34,686 nucleotides of DNA from a virus. Made by a program: the position numbers and the translations under genes. Positions 7,064 through 15,021 of the stretch are shown here, in pieces (the first letter of the stretch is position 1; every line of letters starts with the position of its first letter). The notes under the pieces are model-generated. The model made no database searches. It was not told the DNA's origin and saw only the letters and a list, made by a program, of their open reading frames with translations. The DNA is taken from positions 1-34,686 of the IMG/VR virus record IMGVR_UViG_3300042521_000852. One strand, given 5' to 3'.

Positions 7064-9481
7064 GTGGCAGACATAGGAACAATCATCAAAGGATTGCAAC
7101 TGGCTTTTAGTTCGTTTGCAAAAACGGCTATCGGAAAGATTGCTATTACAGTAGCCACAACTGTCGCTGTAAATAAAGTGACAGAGGCTCTAGCCGGCAA
7201 GCCTAGAATTGCAAAACAAGCCGCTGATGTGGAATACACCGGAACCGTAGAGCCTCGTCGAATTATCTACGGCGAGATTCTTGCCTCCGGCATCAACATC
7301 ATACCGCCGCTTACGTCAGGCTCGACTAACGAATTTTTGAATCAGGTTCTAGCGGTAGCCGGCCACGAATGTAATCAACTCGGCACCGTTTACTTTAATC
7401 GAGCGGCAATCGGCACGATCTCGTCAGTTACGGGAACCGATAACGACGGCAAAGTAACCACAGGCGTATATAACGAAAAGGCTTGGGTTCGTCGATATAC
7501 AGGAACCGATACGCAATCGGTTGACTACAAACTAGCGACTGCGTTCCCGTCTCAATGGACTGCCGCTCATGCAGGGAAAGGCGTTGCCTATATTGCGCTG
7601 ACTTTTAAGTACGACGAAGAAGTTTATAAGACAGGCAAGCCAGAAATCACTTGTTTAGTTCAAGGCAAAAAGGTCTATGACCCTCGCCTAGATTCTACGC
7701 GTACAGGTGGCAGCGGATCGCAGCGTGTAACCGATCCGTCGACCTATACCTATTCATCTAATCCTGCCCTTTGCCTTGCAGACTATTTGATTTCTAATCG
7801 CCTCGGGCTCGGTGAAGATCCAACTAGAGTTGATTGGGCTCTGGTCATGGATGCGGCTGATATTTGCGACGAGTTGGTTAATCTTCCTGGATCAACTACC
7901 CAGAAACGATATACATGCAACGTTGCTCTGACGGCGACCGATCGCTTTGAGGATAACATCCAGACTCTCGCACAAGCGATGGCCGGCGTTTGCTATTACT
8001 CAGGTGGCTTGTGGCGCATATATGCCGGAGCATGGTCAACATCGGCTTTCACAATTACCGATGACGATTTAGTTGAGGGAGGCATCGATGTAGCGACAGC
8101 CTTCCCGTACAATCAACGCTATAACTCCGTTCGTGGTCAGTTCGTCAATAAGGATCGCAACTGGCAACCGATGGAATATCAGCCAGTCATCAATACGTCC
8201 TACGTTACGGCTGACGGCGAACAGATATGGCTTGAGACAGACTTTGCCGCTTGCACTAACGAGTACGAGGCGCAACGTCATGCGATTTTGCTCTCGCGTC
8301 GTAGTCGCAACGGCCAGGTTGCTACGCTGCGCTGCGGCATGAGTGCCTTTAAGATTCGCCCGTTTGAAACCGGAACCGTTACGCTTTCGGAGATCGGATG
8401 GACTAATAAGACAGTTCGTTGCGAGGGCTGGAAGTTTGACCCGAGCGGCGCGATTGATTTGATTCTTCGAGAAGAAGCCTCGTCAGATTGGAATGATCCG
8501 CTGACGACGGATTACCTTACACCTACCAGTGTTAGCACCCCGAGCCCGACGATTTATGAGCCTTTGCCGCCAACTAATCTCGCGGTGACTACCTTGCAGA
8601 GCGGCTTCGCTTTAACGTGGTCTGCGCCTGCTGTTGTTCCTGTTGGCGCATTTTATGACGTTTACGAATACACCTCATCAACTCCTTTCTCGTCTGCCTC
8701 TATTGTATGGCGCGGCATCTCAACGAATGTTTTCATTCCAAAGGTAGATACAACGACTCGCTACTATTGGGTAGTTTTGAAAACCCCAGATGGCGCAGAG
8801 TCCGACCCGGAGCCGCCTGTTACGGGAGTTGCTGCAGGAGCAGCCTCGTTGCCGACTACGTTACTGGCAACTGTGAATCCGTCATCGGTCAGCAAGACCG
8901 ACCCTGCTGCATCGATTACAACAGCCGGTGTGACCGTTACGGCTACAGGCGGCACGTCACCCTATACCTATGCCTGGACACGGCAAAGTGGATCTACAAA
9001 TATCGCAGCGGATAGCGCATCTGCCGCGACGACCACTTTTACCGGAACGAGCCTCGTCAGCGGAACGACTTACAATGCTGTCTTTCGCTGCACCGTTACT
9101 GATAATGCTGCTGCAACGGCAACCGTTGACGTATCAGTGACCATTGTTCGCGGCGATTTCAGCGCATCGGCAAGTCCAGACTATCTTTACAAGTCAACGT
9201 CAACTTCCAGCGCGACAACCTCGAGCACTACAGTAACTCCGACAGGGGGTGTTTCGCCTTACACCTACTCTTGGGCGTTATACGAAGGAGACACCCTAAC
9301 CGTAACGAGCCCGACCTCTGCAAGCACTACATTTAGTTTGACAGGTATCAGCGAAGGCGAGACGTATTATTCAACTTATCGCTGCACTGTTACGGATAGC
9401 ACTTCGGGTACTCCGCTGACGGCAACTGCCGATGTGCTGATTACGATTGAGCGACCAGATAGCGGTGGGATTCCACCATGA
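7064..9481 (+). CDS. Tail tip/host specificity protein, gpJ-like
   Basis: 805 residues from GTG 7064, directly after the preceding stop. The N-terminal part (hydrophobic start, then VEPRRIIYGEILASGINIIPP and a Rossmann-free beta hub) follows the gpJ/central tail fibre pattern. NRLGLGEDPTRVDWALVMDA and CNVALTATDRFEDNIQTLAQ lie in the middle. A fibronectin III-like domain starts near residue 500 (PLPPTNLAVTTLQSGFALTW). Two tandem Ig/PKD-like repeats follow, marked by TATGGTSPYTYAWTRQSG (about residue 625) and TPTGGVSPYTYSWALYEG (about residue 725). It should form the trimeric tip that recognises the host. The Ig-like repeats probably add surface or glycan binding. Near the 3' end, a GGTGG-GATT-CCACC hairpin occurs at 9464-9477. 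Confidence 0.88.
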   Translation: MADIGTIIKGLQLAFSSFAKTAIGKIAITVATTVAVNKVTEALAGKPRIAKQAADVEYTGTVEPRRIIYGEILASGINIIPPLTSGSTNEFLNQVLAVAGHECNQLGTVYFNRAAIGTISSVTGTDNDGKVTTGVYNEKAWVRRYTGTDTQSVDYKLATAFPSQWTAAHAGKGVAYIALTFKYDEEVYKTGKPEITCLVQGKKVYDPRLDSTRTGGSGSQRVTDPSTYTYSSNPALCLADYLISNRLGLGEDPTRVDWALVMDAADICDELVNLPGSTTQKRYTCNVALTATDRFEDNIQTLAQAMAGVCYYSGGLWRIYAGAWSTSAFTITDDDLVEGGIDVATAFPYNQRYNSVRGQFVNKDRNWQPMEYQPVINTSYVTADGEQIWLETDFAACTNEYEAQRHAILLSRRSRNGQVATLRCGMSAFKIRPFETGTVTLSEIGWTNKTVRCEGWKFDPSGAIDLILREEASSDWNDPLTTDYLTPTSVSTPSPTIYEPLPPTNLAVTTLQSGFALTWSAPAVVPVGAFYDVYEYTSSTPFSSASIVWRGISTNVFIPKVDTTTRYYWVVLKTPDGAESDPEPPVTGVAAGAASLPTTLLATVNPSSVSKTDPAASITTAGVTVTATGGTSPYTYAWTRQSGSTNIAADSASAATTTFTGTSLVSGTTYNAVFRCTVTDNAAATATVDVSVTIVRGDFSASASPDYLYKSTSTSSATTSSTTVTPTGGVSPYTYSWALYEGDTLTVTSPTSASTTFSLTGISEGETYYSTYRCTVTDSTSGTPLTATADVLITIERPDSGGIPP

Positions 9482-9494
9482 TTAGGAGACAGCC

Positions 9495-9755
9495 ATGATT
9501 GATCTATCAAAGTTCAAAGTTCCGACGGGTTCTCTGTTAGTTGATGGCGGTCTCGTGGTCGCCCTGATTATTTGGGGAACGCAGATGACTTCTAAACTTG
9601 ATGCGATCAGTCAACGTCTTGAAAAGGTTGAGCAAGTCAGTATTCAGCCGGAAGCCGATCGCCGCATCGCCGTCATCGAGGCCAGATTATCGGATACGAA
9701 CTCGCGTCTGCAGTCGATCGAGGGTAAATTAGATCGCGTCCTCGAGCGACGTTAG
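9495..9755 (+). CDS. Small membrane protein with coiled coil, lysis-region
   Basis: 86 residues from ATG 9495 (TAGGAGA site). One transmembrane segment lies near residues 14-29 (LLVDGGLVVALIIWGT), followed by an amphipathic coiled coil with heptads (LDAISQRLEKVEQV, IAVIEARLSDTNSRLQSIE). The topology would suit an inner-membrane spanin-like or accessory holin protein, and it stands first in the lysis block. No partner lipoprotein was found, so calling it a spanin is not justified. Confidence 0.7.
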   Translation: MIDLSKFKVPTGSLLVDGGLVVALIIWGTQMTSKLDAISQRLEKVEQVSIQPEADRRIAVIEARLSDTNSRLQSIEGKLDRVLERR

Positions 9756-9757
9756 CC

Positions 9758-9910
9758 GTGGAACTCTTTGAGATTTTTACCCGAGCATGGCCTGTCATCC
9801 TTGCTCTGATTACGCTCATCATTGTGCTCTCGAAGTTAGACCTTCGCGTCGCAGTGCTTGAGGACAAAATCAAAACGCTGTTTGATCTGATAAATAAACG
9901 GGACAAATGA
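9758..9910 (+). CDS. 50-residue membrane protein, putative accessory holin
   Basis: GTG 9758 lies two bases after the previous stop, and the frame is open to TGA 9908-9910. A single hydrophobic helix (PVILALITLIIVL, about residues 12-24) is followed by an amphipathic charged helix (LRVAVLEDKIKTLFDLINKR). The size, one helix and position between a membrane protein and a 3-TM holin suit a lysis regulator or antiholin. It has no strong ribosome site of its own and is probably translated by coupling. Confidence 0.6.
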   Translation: MELFEIFTRAWPVILALITLIIVLSKLDLRVAVLEDKIKTLFDLINKRDK

Positions 9911-9920
9911 GGCCGCTATT

Positions 9921-10406
9921 ATGATGACAATGCTTTCTACCTTTCTTTCGTTTCTTGCTGGTGGCCTTCCGAAGATTCTGCAAATTTTTCAAGATCGACA
10001 GGATAAAAAGCATGAACTGGCTCTCGTTGCTGCGCAGAAAGAGCGCGAACTTGCCCTCGCCGAACGAGGCTTTATCGCGCAAGCCAAAGTTGAAGAAATC
10101 AAGACCGAGCAGATCGCTATGCAGACTTCTGCGGAGGAGCGAGTTGCCCTCTATCAGCACGACATGGAAATCGGTAAGGGTGCCTCGCAGTGGATGATCA
10201 ATCTGCGCGCATCGGTGCGTCCGGTCGTGACCTATATCTTCGTGCTCGAATTAGTAGCGATCAACATTGCTGGCGTTTGGTACGCCTACACGACAGGCAT
10301 CCCGTTTGCTGAGGCGATGGCTGAAGTATTCTCTGACGATGAGATGCTAATTCTGTCCTCGATCATTGCCTTCTGGTTCGGAAGTCAAGCATTCGGGAAA
10401 AAATGA
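9921..10406 (+). CDS. Holin of the 3-TM type
   Basis: 161 residues. A short hydrophobic N-terminus (FLSFLAGGLPKILQIF) is followed by a charged helix (DRQDKKHELALVAAQKEREL), then WMINLRASVRPVVTYIF and two further hydrophobic stretches (LVAINIAGVWYAYTT and ILSSIIAFWFGSQAFG). The basic ASVRPV motif before the second helix and the overall order match the 3TM holin family (PF11351-type) known from phages and gene transfer agents. It would form inner-membrane lesions that release the lysozyme. ATGA overlap with the lysozyme gene supports coupled expression. Confidence 0.88.
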   Translation: MMTMLSTFLSFLAGGLPKILQIFQDRQDKKHELALVAAQKERELALAERGFIAQAKVEEIKTEQIAMQTSAEERVALYQHDMEIGKGASQWMINLRASVRPVVTYIFVLELVAINIAGVWYAYTTGIPFAEAMAEVFSDDEMLILSSIIAFWFGSQAFGKK

Positions 10407-10894
10407 AAGTCAGCCTAGAAACTCTGACTCTGATAAAACATCATGAGGGCGTAAGGATGCGCCCTTACCTGTGTCCGGCTTCGCTATGGACGGTCGGAGT
10501 CGGGCACGTCCTGTATCCGCAACAGGCTCGGTTGCCTGTATCCGAACGATTACAGTTCTCGTTGAGGATAGAAGATGATCGGCTCTGGTCTCGCTCTGAA
10601 GTGGACGATCTGCTTGCTAAAGACCTTGCGCGATTTGAGCGCGGCGTGGCCCGATATTGCCCTTCTGCTGTTAATCGTCAAGGCCAGTTCGATGCCTTGG
10701 TTTCATTCAGTTTCAATGTTGGGCTCGGCAATCTGCAGCGTTCTAGTCTGCGAATGAAACACAACCGTGGAGAGTTTGACGCTGCTTCCGATGAGTTTAT
10801 GAAGTGGACGAAAGGCGGCGGTCGCGTGTTGCCTGGACTTGTTAAGCGCAGACTCGATGAGCAGCGACTATATCTGCGAGGTTCGCATGGCTAA
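10403..10894 (+). CDS. Endolysin, GH24 lysozyme
   Basis: 163 residues from the ATG in ATGA with the holin stop. The catalytic pattern E-x8-C-x5-T is clear: Glu15 in KHHEG, Cys24 in LCPAS, Thr30 in WTVGVGH. This is the Glu-Cys-Thr form seen in P1 and P21-type lysozymes rather than the T4 Glu-Asp-Thr form. LVSFSFNVGLGNLQRSSL and LPGLVKRRLDEQRLY are typical C-terminal lobe motifs. No signal peptide or signal-anchor segment is visible at the N-terminus, so export should need the holin. It cleaves peptidoglycan glycan strands. Confidence 0.95.
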   Translation: MKVSLETLTLIKHHEGVRMRPYLCPASLWTVGVGHVLYPQQARLPVSERLQFSLRIEDDRLWSRSEVDDLLAKDLARFERGVARYCPSAVNRQGQFDALVSFSFNVGLGNLQRSSLRMKHNRGEFDAASDEFMKWTKGGGRVLPGLVKRRLDEQRLYLRGSHG

Positions 10895-11117
10895 AAAAAT
10901 ACCTGTCGTGCAAATGTATGACGGGGTTTGGTATCGCGTGAAGGGTTACACCTTTACCGAGTGCTGCGATTGCGCCTTGACTCATAAGGAGCAGTTTCGG
11001 CTAGTGGATGGGCAGTTAGAGTGGAGTGCTGTCCGAGATGATAAACGCACCGATGAACGCCGAAAGGGACTCGGCATCACGGTAAAAAGGAAAACCAAAC
11101 GTGCAAAAGGTAACTGA
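10887..11117 (+). CDS. Conserved-looking small protein with a Cys cluster
   Basis: 76 residues from ATG 10887 (GAGG upstream), overlapping the lysozyme end by 8 bases. An upstream start at 10839 lies inside the lysozyme gene and is not preferred. FTECCDCALTHKEQF has three closely spaced cysteines and a His that could hold a metal. The C-terminus is strongly basic (VKRKTKRAKGN). It overlaps the metallophosphoesterase start by 17 bases. Function unknown. Confidence 0.75.
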   Translation: MAKKIPVVQMYDGVWYRVKGYTFTECCDCALTHKEQFRLVDGQLEWSAVRDDKRTDERRKGLGITVKRKTKRAKGN

Positions 11118-12159
11118 CGATCAGATCATTAACGCTTTGCAGCAGACGAACGGCATACGATCCGATGCGGCAAAGAAACTAGGAATTGGCGAACGTGCCT
11201 TGTTAATGAGGCTGAAGAAGATTCAGCAGAAAGGCGGCATAGTTCCTAAGTCAAGTTACGATCCTGCTAGAAACGCAGCCGATGAAAAAGGCTTTGAGTT
11301 TACTCCGCTGCCAGATGACGATGTTTCAATCGAAGAACTGATCGAGCAGCGCAAGCGTAAGTTTGCTCATAAGCGAGAGCACGAAGAAGCCTCTAAACTT
11401 ATCCCGATTCGCGTCAAGATTCCTGGCGCGATTGGTCTCCTTCACTTCGGCGATCCGCACGTTGACGATGACGGCTGCGATATCGAGGCCATCGAGCGAC
11501 ATACGGCTCTGGTCAATGCAACCGAGGGTCTATTCGCTTGCAACGTAGGCGATACCACGAACAACTGGTGCGGACGTTTAGCAAGGCTTTACGCCGATCA
11601 GAGCACCTCGGCTGCACAGGCTTGGAAAATTGCCGAGTGGTTCGTCAATCGCTGCAACTGGCTTTATATGATCGGCGGCAACCATGATCTTTGGTCAGGC
11701 TCTGGCGACCCGCTCAAATGGATTGCAAAGCAGCAGAACGCGCTCTACAAATCCTCGGAGGCTCGTATCGCTCTGCGATTCCCTAACGGAGCAGAGGTGC
11801 GGGTCAATGCTCGGCACGATCACAGCGGCTCCTCGATCTGGAATCCTGCCCACGGCCCGATGAAGGCGGCTCTGATGGGAACGCGAGACCATATCTACGT
11901 CGCTGGTCACAAGCATGAGAGCGCCTATAGCGTCCTGAAGGATGCGATCTCGGGTATTACCATGCACGCGATTAAGGTCGCCTCATACAAGGTGTTCGAC
12001 CGATATGCTAAGGATCGAGGGTTCCGCGATAACGCGCTCTCGCCTTGTGCTGTAACGGTTATTGACCCCGACTTGCCGCCTGACCATCCCGATATGGTCA
12101 AGGTATTCTGGGAGCCCGAGGTCGGTGCTGACTATCTGCGGTGGCTGCGATCCAGATGA
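11101..12159 (+). CDS. Metallophosphoesterase with N-terminal helix-turn-helix
   Basis: 352 residues from GTG 11101. Residues 4-40 form a Fis-like helix-turn-helix (NGIRSDAAKKLGIGERALLM). After a linker the calcineurin-like core begins: GDPH (Asp118, His120), GDTTNN (Asp151), GGNHD (Asn194-His195-Asp196), RHDHSG near residue 240, and GHKH (His270, His272). All five metal-site motifs are present, so the enzyme is probably active on a phosphoester such as nucleic acid or nucleotide. Proteins with this architecture recur in phages. The HTH could aim it at DNA, as in SbcD/Mre11-like nucleases, but no SbcC partner is seen. It is the first gene after lysis, on the late strand. Confidence 0.88.
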   Translation: MQKVTDDQIINALQQTNGIRSDAAKKLGIGERALLMRLKKIQQKGGIVPKSSYDPARNAADEKGFEFTPLPDDDVSIEELIEQRKRKFAHKREHEEASKLIPIRVKIPGAIGLLHFGDPHVDDDGCDIEAIERHTALVNATEGLFACNVGDTTNNWCGRLARLYADQSTSAAQAWKIAEWFVNRCNWLYMIGGNHDLWSGSGDPLKWIAKQQNALYKSSEARIALRFPNGAEVRVNARHDHSGSSIWNPAHGPMKAALMGTRDHIYVAGHKHESAYSVLKDAISGITMHAIKVASYKVFDRYAKDRGFRDNALSPCAVTVIDPDLPPDHPDMVKVFWEPEVGADYLRWLRSR

Positions 12160-12368
12160 GACTCGAGGATGACGCGCTAGAGGAGATGGCGTGGGCAGAG
12201 CCCGATGCCTGTCAGAACTGCGTTTTCTTTTGCCCTTGGAACGGCGTCGGTTGGGGTTGCTCCCATCCGACCGTTCGAGGGCTGTTGGGCGGCATCTGCC
12301 GATGCGATGGAGAACACTTCAAACAGATGCGCCCGTTCAGCATTAAGGGAACTATCGTCGCTCCCTGA
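12156..12368 (+). CDS. Small Cys-rich protein
   Basis: 70 residues from the ATG in ATGA with the phosphoesterase stop. Cysteines in ACQNCVFF, CPWNGVGWGCSHP and GICRCDGEHF give a possible one- or two-site zinc or iron-sulphur cluster. It is the last gene of the rightward late unit, and its TGA (12366-12368) abuts the stop of the convergent minus-strand gene. Function unknown. Confidence 0.7.
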   Translation: MRLEDDALEEMAWAEPDACQNCVFFCPWNGVGWGCSHPTVRGLLGGICRCDGEHFKQMRPFSIKGTIVAP

Positions 12369-12536
12369 TTATTTTTTTGTCAGGATTTCCCACTCATCGG
12401 CTAACCACTTGGCCTCTCTATGTAGGCCTCTCCTCTGCAGTTGCGCGATGATGAACCATATATCCATCGGCTGACCGTATCCCCACGGAGCCGCTAGAAG
12501 TTCTTGCTCGAAAGCGTCATCTTCATCCTTCACCAT
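12369..12536 (-). CDS. Small hypothetical protein, end of the leftward operon
   Basis: 55 residues if started at the ATG at 12536-12534, which has GGAGGG about eight bases upstream. The frame extends to 12590 but without a better site. Sequence features are an acidic start (VKDEDDAFEQELLAAPWGYG) and a helix RRGLHREAKWLADEWEIL. The pattern recurs in phage early operons, but I cannot name a family. It is the last leftward gene, with its stop directly against that of the rightward unit and no intergenic space. Confidence 0.6.
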   Translation of the reverse strand: MVKDEDDAFEQELLAAPWGYGQPMDIWFIIAQLQRRGLHREAKWLADEWEILTKK

Positions 12537-12590
12537 ATATCCATCCCTCCTCTCTTTGCTCTCCACTCGGGGTTTGGCACTCGCCTCCAC

Positions 12591-12794
12591 TCATCCTGCC
12601 TTATCTGGTGAAGGGTTCGATACCACCGCCTTAATATGAGTGCGCTTGCGAGCAGCACGAGCGTCAGACAAATAATAAATGCGAGCATTTCCACGTTTGA
12701 CCTCCTCTCCTGTTCCGTTGCAATAAAGACACCGAAACCAATCCCCGCTGTGATCCTCTATCCATAGCCGACCGAAGCAGCAGGGACAGTTCAA
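12591..12794 (-). CDS. Zinc-ribbon-like small protein
   Basis: 67 residues from TTG at 12794, which overlaps the upstream stop as TTGA. CPCC at residues 3-6 and CLYC near residue 22 form two Cys-x2-Cys pairs, with GTGEEV after the second as in DnaJ-type zinc fingers. A likely nucleic-acid or protein-binding zinc ribbon; the role is unknown. The TTGA coupling and strand place it in the early recombination operon. Confidence 0.7.
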   Translation of the reverse strand: MNCPCCFGRLWIEDHSGDWFRCLYCNGTGEEVKRGNARIYYLSDARAARKRTHIKAVVSNPSPDKAG

Positions 12795-12988
12795 GGCTGC
12801 ACCATCGAATAACGCGCATACGCTTTACCGTTTCGCGTTTCCTTTTCTGTATTGATGTGCAATCCCTCTTTTCGTAGTTCATCTATCCGAGCAGCGAGTC
12901 GGAAACATCCGTATTCGCTTAACGCATCAAGCGGCGTGATGCTCTTACCCTCGAGCAAGTGGGCGCGGATCATTTCTGTCTGTGTCAT
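12791..12988 (-). CDS. Helix-turn-helix protein (HTH_39-like)
   Basis: 65 residues from the ATG at 12988, with GAGGTGG just upstream. An in-frame ATG at 13078 would add 30 residues of unrelated-looking sequence and has only a weak site. TQTEMIRAHLLEGKSITPLD, then DALSEYGCFRLAARIDELRK, then GKAYARYSM closely follow the pattern of the HTH_39 family (winged-helix-like DNA-binding proteins of phage early regions). It may bind DNA in regulation or replication. The 123 bases upstream hold only a small CCGCC-AATC-GGCGG inverted repeat at 13032-13045. Confidence 0.8.
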   Translation of the reverse strand: MTQTEMIRAHLLEGKSITPLDALSEYGCFRLAARIDELRKEGLHINTEKETRNGKAYARYSMVQP

Positions 12989-13111
12989 GTTCCACCTCAT
13001 CAGTTCCAGGTTCGTAGATAAAAGTATTGCACCGCCAATCGGCGGCTCCTTCCCAAAGGCTGCACCATAGTTGGCCATCTTTGTGAATCGAGTATCGGCA
13101 CGATAGGCAAG

Positions 13112-13396
13112 TCATGCCTTACCCTCGCGCCGCAAAACGGTGATCGTTCGGATAACACCTTCGAGGTGCGCTAACCGAACGAAGTCTCTATCGAGGTCGG
13201 TATGCTGTCGCCGGTCGATAGCATCGTGGCACGATGAGCAAGCCCACGAGCCTAGCAGATCGTCGGCCTTTAAGCCCATCCCGCTAATCCCTGCCATGCG
13301 AACGTGAGCAAGCACAGTCGTTTCTGGGTTGTGGTTACAGATGCCAACGAGCCTTACCATGCAGTCGCGGCCTCGAGCCTCTTTACGCAGTTTCAT
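13112..13396 (-). CDS. YbcO/DUF1364-type HNH-like nuclease
   Basis: 94 residues from ATG at 13396, overlapping the NinB-like gene by 14 bases. KLRKEARGRDCMVRLVGICN, then NPETTVLAHVRMAG, then DLLGSWACSSCHDAIDRR closely match the YbcO family found in lambdoid prophages. The Cys/His set (C..C, H in LAH, CSSCHD) is the zinc and catalytic site of the HNH-like fold. It is thought to act in phage DNA recombination or processing. Neighbours NinB-like, SSB-like and ERF strengthen that reading. Confidence 0.9.
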   Translation of the reverse strand: MKLRKEARGRDCMVRLVGICNHNPETTVLAHVRMAGISGMGLKADDLLGSWACSSCHDAIDRRQHTDLDRDFVRLAHLEGVIRTITVLRREGKA

Positions 13397-13787
13397 AAGT
13401 AGGCTCCGGTATGACGATGCCGAGATTCGCGCACCGCTGACTGATCTGCTCTAGGTAATCTATAAACTCCGAGCGAGTCATCCGAGAGGATCGCTTAACG
13501 GGCTTCATTCGCTTGCGTCCCATGCCTTCGAGCATCTCCCACCCGTATATCTCTCCCAAGAAATACTCGTGCAGATCGTCGGCTTGCCATCCTCGTAGCG
13601 TCTCGCCTCCCGCCTCTAGAATGGTCGGATAGACCACACCCCAAAGGTATGCGTTCTGCTGATTTGTGCGAGGCTTCTTGAACGGCTCTACGGTAATCTG
13701 CCAAGCGATATCCGTGTCGCGGATCAGGAGAACCACCGCTTGCGCGATGGCCTCCTTGCTTGTCCCTCTTGGAAATATGCGACGCAT
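13383..13787 (-). CDS. NinB/Orf-type recombination mediator
   Basis: 134 residues, start at 13787. WQITVEPFKKPRTNQQNAYL has the hallmark R-T/S-x2-QN-x2-LW pattern of NinB (lambda Orf). GWQADDLHEYFLGEIYG, then KRSSRMTRSEFIDYLEQISQ and a PEP ending follow the family. Lambda Orf binds single-stranded DNA and SSB and replaces RecFOR in loading recombinase. The start codon shares its first base with the final base of the SSB-like gene stop codon (13787). I use the family name in the call only. Confidence 0.9.
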   Translation of the reverse strand: MRRIFPRGTSKEAIAQAVVLLIRDTDIAWQITVEPFKKPRTNQQNAYLWGVVYPTILEAGGETLRGWQADDLHEYFLGEIYGWEMLEGMGRKRMKPVKRSSRMTRSEFIDYLEQISQRCANLGIVIPEPTYETA

Positions 13788-14038
13788 TAAAACGGAATAT
13801 CGTCGTTGAACTCAGGATCAGCCGCTTGTGCTTTCGGCTTCGGCGGTGCGTCCTTCTTCGGCTCGACGGAGATGCTCAAGAACTTGCTGCCGTCTTTTTT
13901 GCTCTCCTTAACCCATGCCGAGATATTGAAATCCTGTCCTGCTACGTTCAGCGATCCTCGGTACTGCGGTCGCTTCGGATTGCCGCCTTGGTCGTTCTTG
14001 AACAGGACGCCTCGGTTGGTGTTGTCATACTCGCTCAT
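13787..14038 (-). CDS. Single-stranded DNA-binding-like protein (DUF736-like) with DDIPF tail
   Basis: 83 residues from ATG at 14038. YDNTNRGVLFKN, then RPQYRGSLNVAGQDFNISAW, then KKDGSKFLSISVEPKK give a small OB-like beta pattern known from phage proteins of the DUF736 type. A low-complexity Pro/Ala linker leads to FNDDIPF, matching the acidic C-terminal tip of bacterial SSB proteins that recruits partner enzymes. It probably coats ssDNA during annealing or docks host SSB partners. It is ATGA-coupled to the ERF gene. Confidence 0.8.
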   Translation of the reverse strand: MSEYDNTNRGVLFKNDQGGNPKRPQYRGSLNVAGQDFNISAWVKESKKDGSKFLSISVEPKKDAPPKPKAQAADPEFNDDIPF

Positions 14039-14700
14039 CGTTGCTCCTTTGCAATTCTCAAATAGGCTTTAATCGCTGACCTCTCCTTTGCCGTCATCGA
14101 ATCCGAGACGGCTATGTAGAGATCATGATCGTGGGTGATCCGCTCATGGACAGCGCGAACGGCTTGCGCGATCTCTTTTTCCTCTGCGTCGAGATCAAAC
14201 GCTTTTCTAAAATCCTCCAAGAACTCTGCTTTCTTTTTCTCGTCTACGTTCTTCCCTAGATCGCCTCGGGGGTCTACCGTAAATCCGCGACCGTGTGCAG
14301 CCTCGGCATCATCATCGGTCTGATATACGCCGACGATAGCGGCGAGGGCATAACGCCTCGCGTAACTAATGCCAGAGCCTTGAGCCTGTGCGGTGACCTC
14401 TTTCACTTCTCCTGCTTTGCCTTGGGTTGCCAAGATCGGCATATAGCCTCTGATCCACTCCCCGCTGCTATGCGCGAGAGTCGTTACAAGCATCAGACCT
14501 CGTTTTGTCGGCAAGGTTGTCTGCACTACCGACAACCCGTTGCTCGTTAGCGGCTTACGGCAAGCAGACCATACCGATTCAAGGTCGGCGTACTTGCTTT
14601 TGAAATATGGGTTGGCCGAGTCTTTAACGGCTCCCGTTATATCGGCTTGTGCCTTAGCGAGTGCCGCCGCTAATGCGCCGATGGTTGGACTAGTATTCAC
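14035..14700 (-). CDS. ERF-family single-strand annealing protein
   Basis: 221 residues from GTG at 14700 (GTGA overlap with the upstream stop). The conserved ERF core is present: ALAKAQADITGAVKDSANPY, FKSKYADLESVWSACRKPL, NGLSVVQT, and GSGISYARRYALAAIVGVY followed by TDDDAEAA. The last two are diagnostic of the ERF superfamily (P22 Erf-like). It anneals complementary single strands in phage recombination and possibly genome circularisation. The C-terminal third (from about residue 150) is charged and helical. It is the core of the recombination operon. Confidence 0.95.
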   Translation of the reverse strand: MNTSPTIGALAAALAKAQADITGAVKDSANPYFKSKYADLESVWSACRKPLTSNGLSVVQTTLPTKRGLMLVTTLAHSSGEWIRGYMPILATQGKAGEVKEVTAQAQGSGISYARRYALAAIVGVYQTDDDAEAAHGRGFTVDPRGDLGKNVDEKKKAEFLEDFRKAFDLDAEEKEIAQAVRAVHERITHDHDLYIAVSDSMTAKERSAIKAYLRIAKEQR

Positions 14701-14909
14701 TGCAAATCACCTCTCTGGTTGACTTTATTTAAAACGATATCAATCTCACGTAAACAGGCTTGCAGGGCATCCGATAGAGCCTTATTCGCTTTCGCTTCGG
14801 CCTCCATTACCTCTGCGACTGACGATTTAAAGTTCTGCATACGCATCTCGAACTCGTACATCTGTTGCTTGTGCTCTTGCACCTGTCTCCAAAAATCATC
14901 GTTCTGCAT
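14697..14909 (-). CDS. Coiled-coil protein upstream of ERF
   Basis: 70 residues from ATG at 14909 (MQNDDFWRQVQEHKQQMYEF), with GGAGAG about 11 bases upstream. The frame runs on to 14951 with no better site. It is nearly all helix with heptads (MRMQNFKSSVAEVMEAEAKA) and ends just at the ERF start. Such short coiled-coil proteins commonly precede recombinase genes, but the role is not known. Confidence 0.7.
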   Translation of the reverse strand: MQNDDFWRQVQEHKQQMYEFEMRMQNFKSSVAEVMEAEAKANKALSDALQACLREIDIVLNKVNQRGDLQ

Positions 14910-15021
14910 GAGCGGCTCTCTCCTCTGCTGCGGTGCATCCACCGTCGCCACATGGGTCGTTGATGGCTGCGATCACAAATAGAATTGCGATCAGGATCAG
15001 TTGCAGTTTGCCGTTACTCAT
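14896..15021 (-). CDS. 41-residue membrane protein
   Basis: ATG at 15021 with GGAGAG upstream, inside the 3' end of the previous gene (overlap 8 bases). SNGKLQLILIAILFVIAAIN is one transmembrane helix. It is followed by a short Cys-containing tail (DPCGDGGCTAAEERA). It overlaps the coiled-coil gene by 14 bases. Size and topology resemble small early phage membrane peptides; function unknown. Confidence 0.65.
   Translation of the reverse strand: MSNGKLQLILIAILFVIAAINDPCGDGGCTAAEERAAHAER

Noticed and set aside
12205-12474. 89-codon plus-strand frame crossing the convergent gene ends
   Set aside because: It overlaps two better-supported genes in other frames and has no ribosome site.
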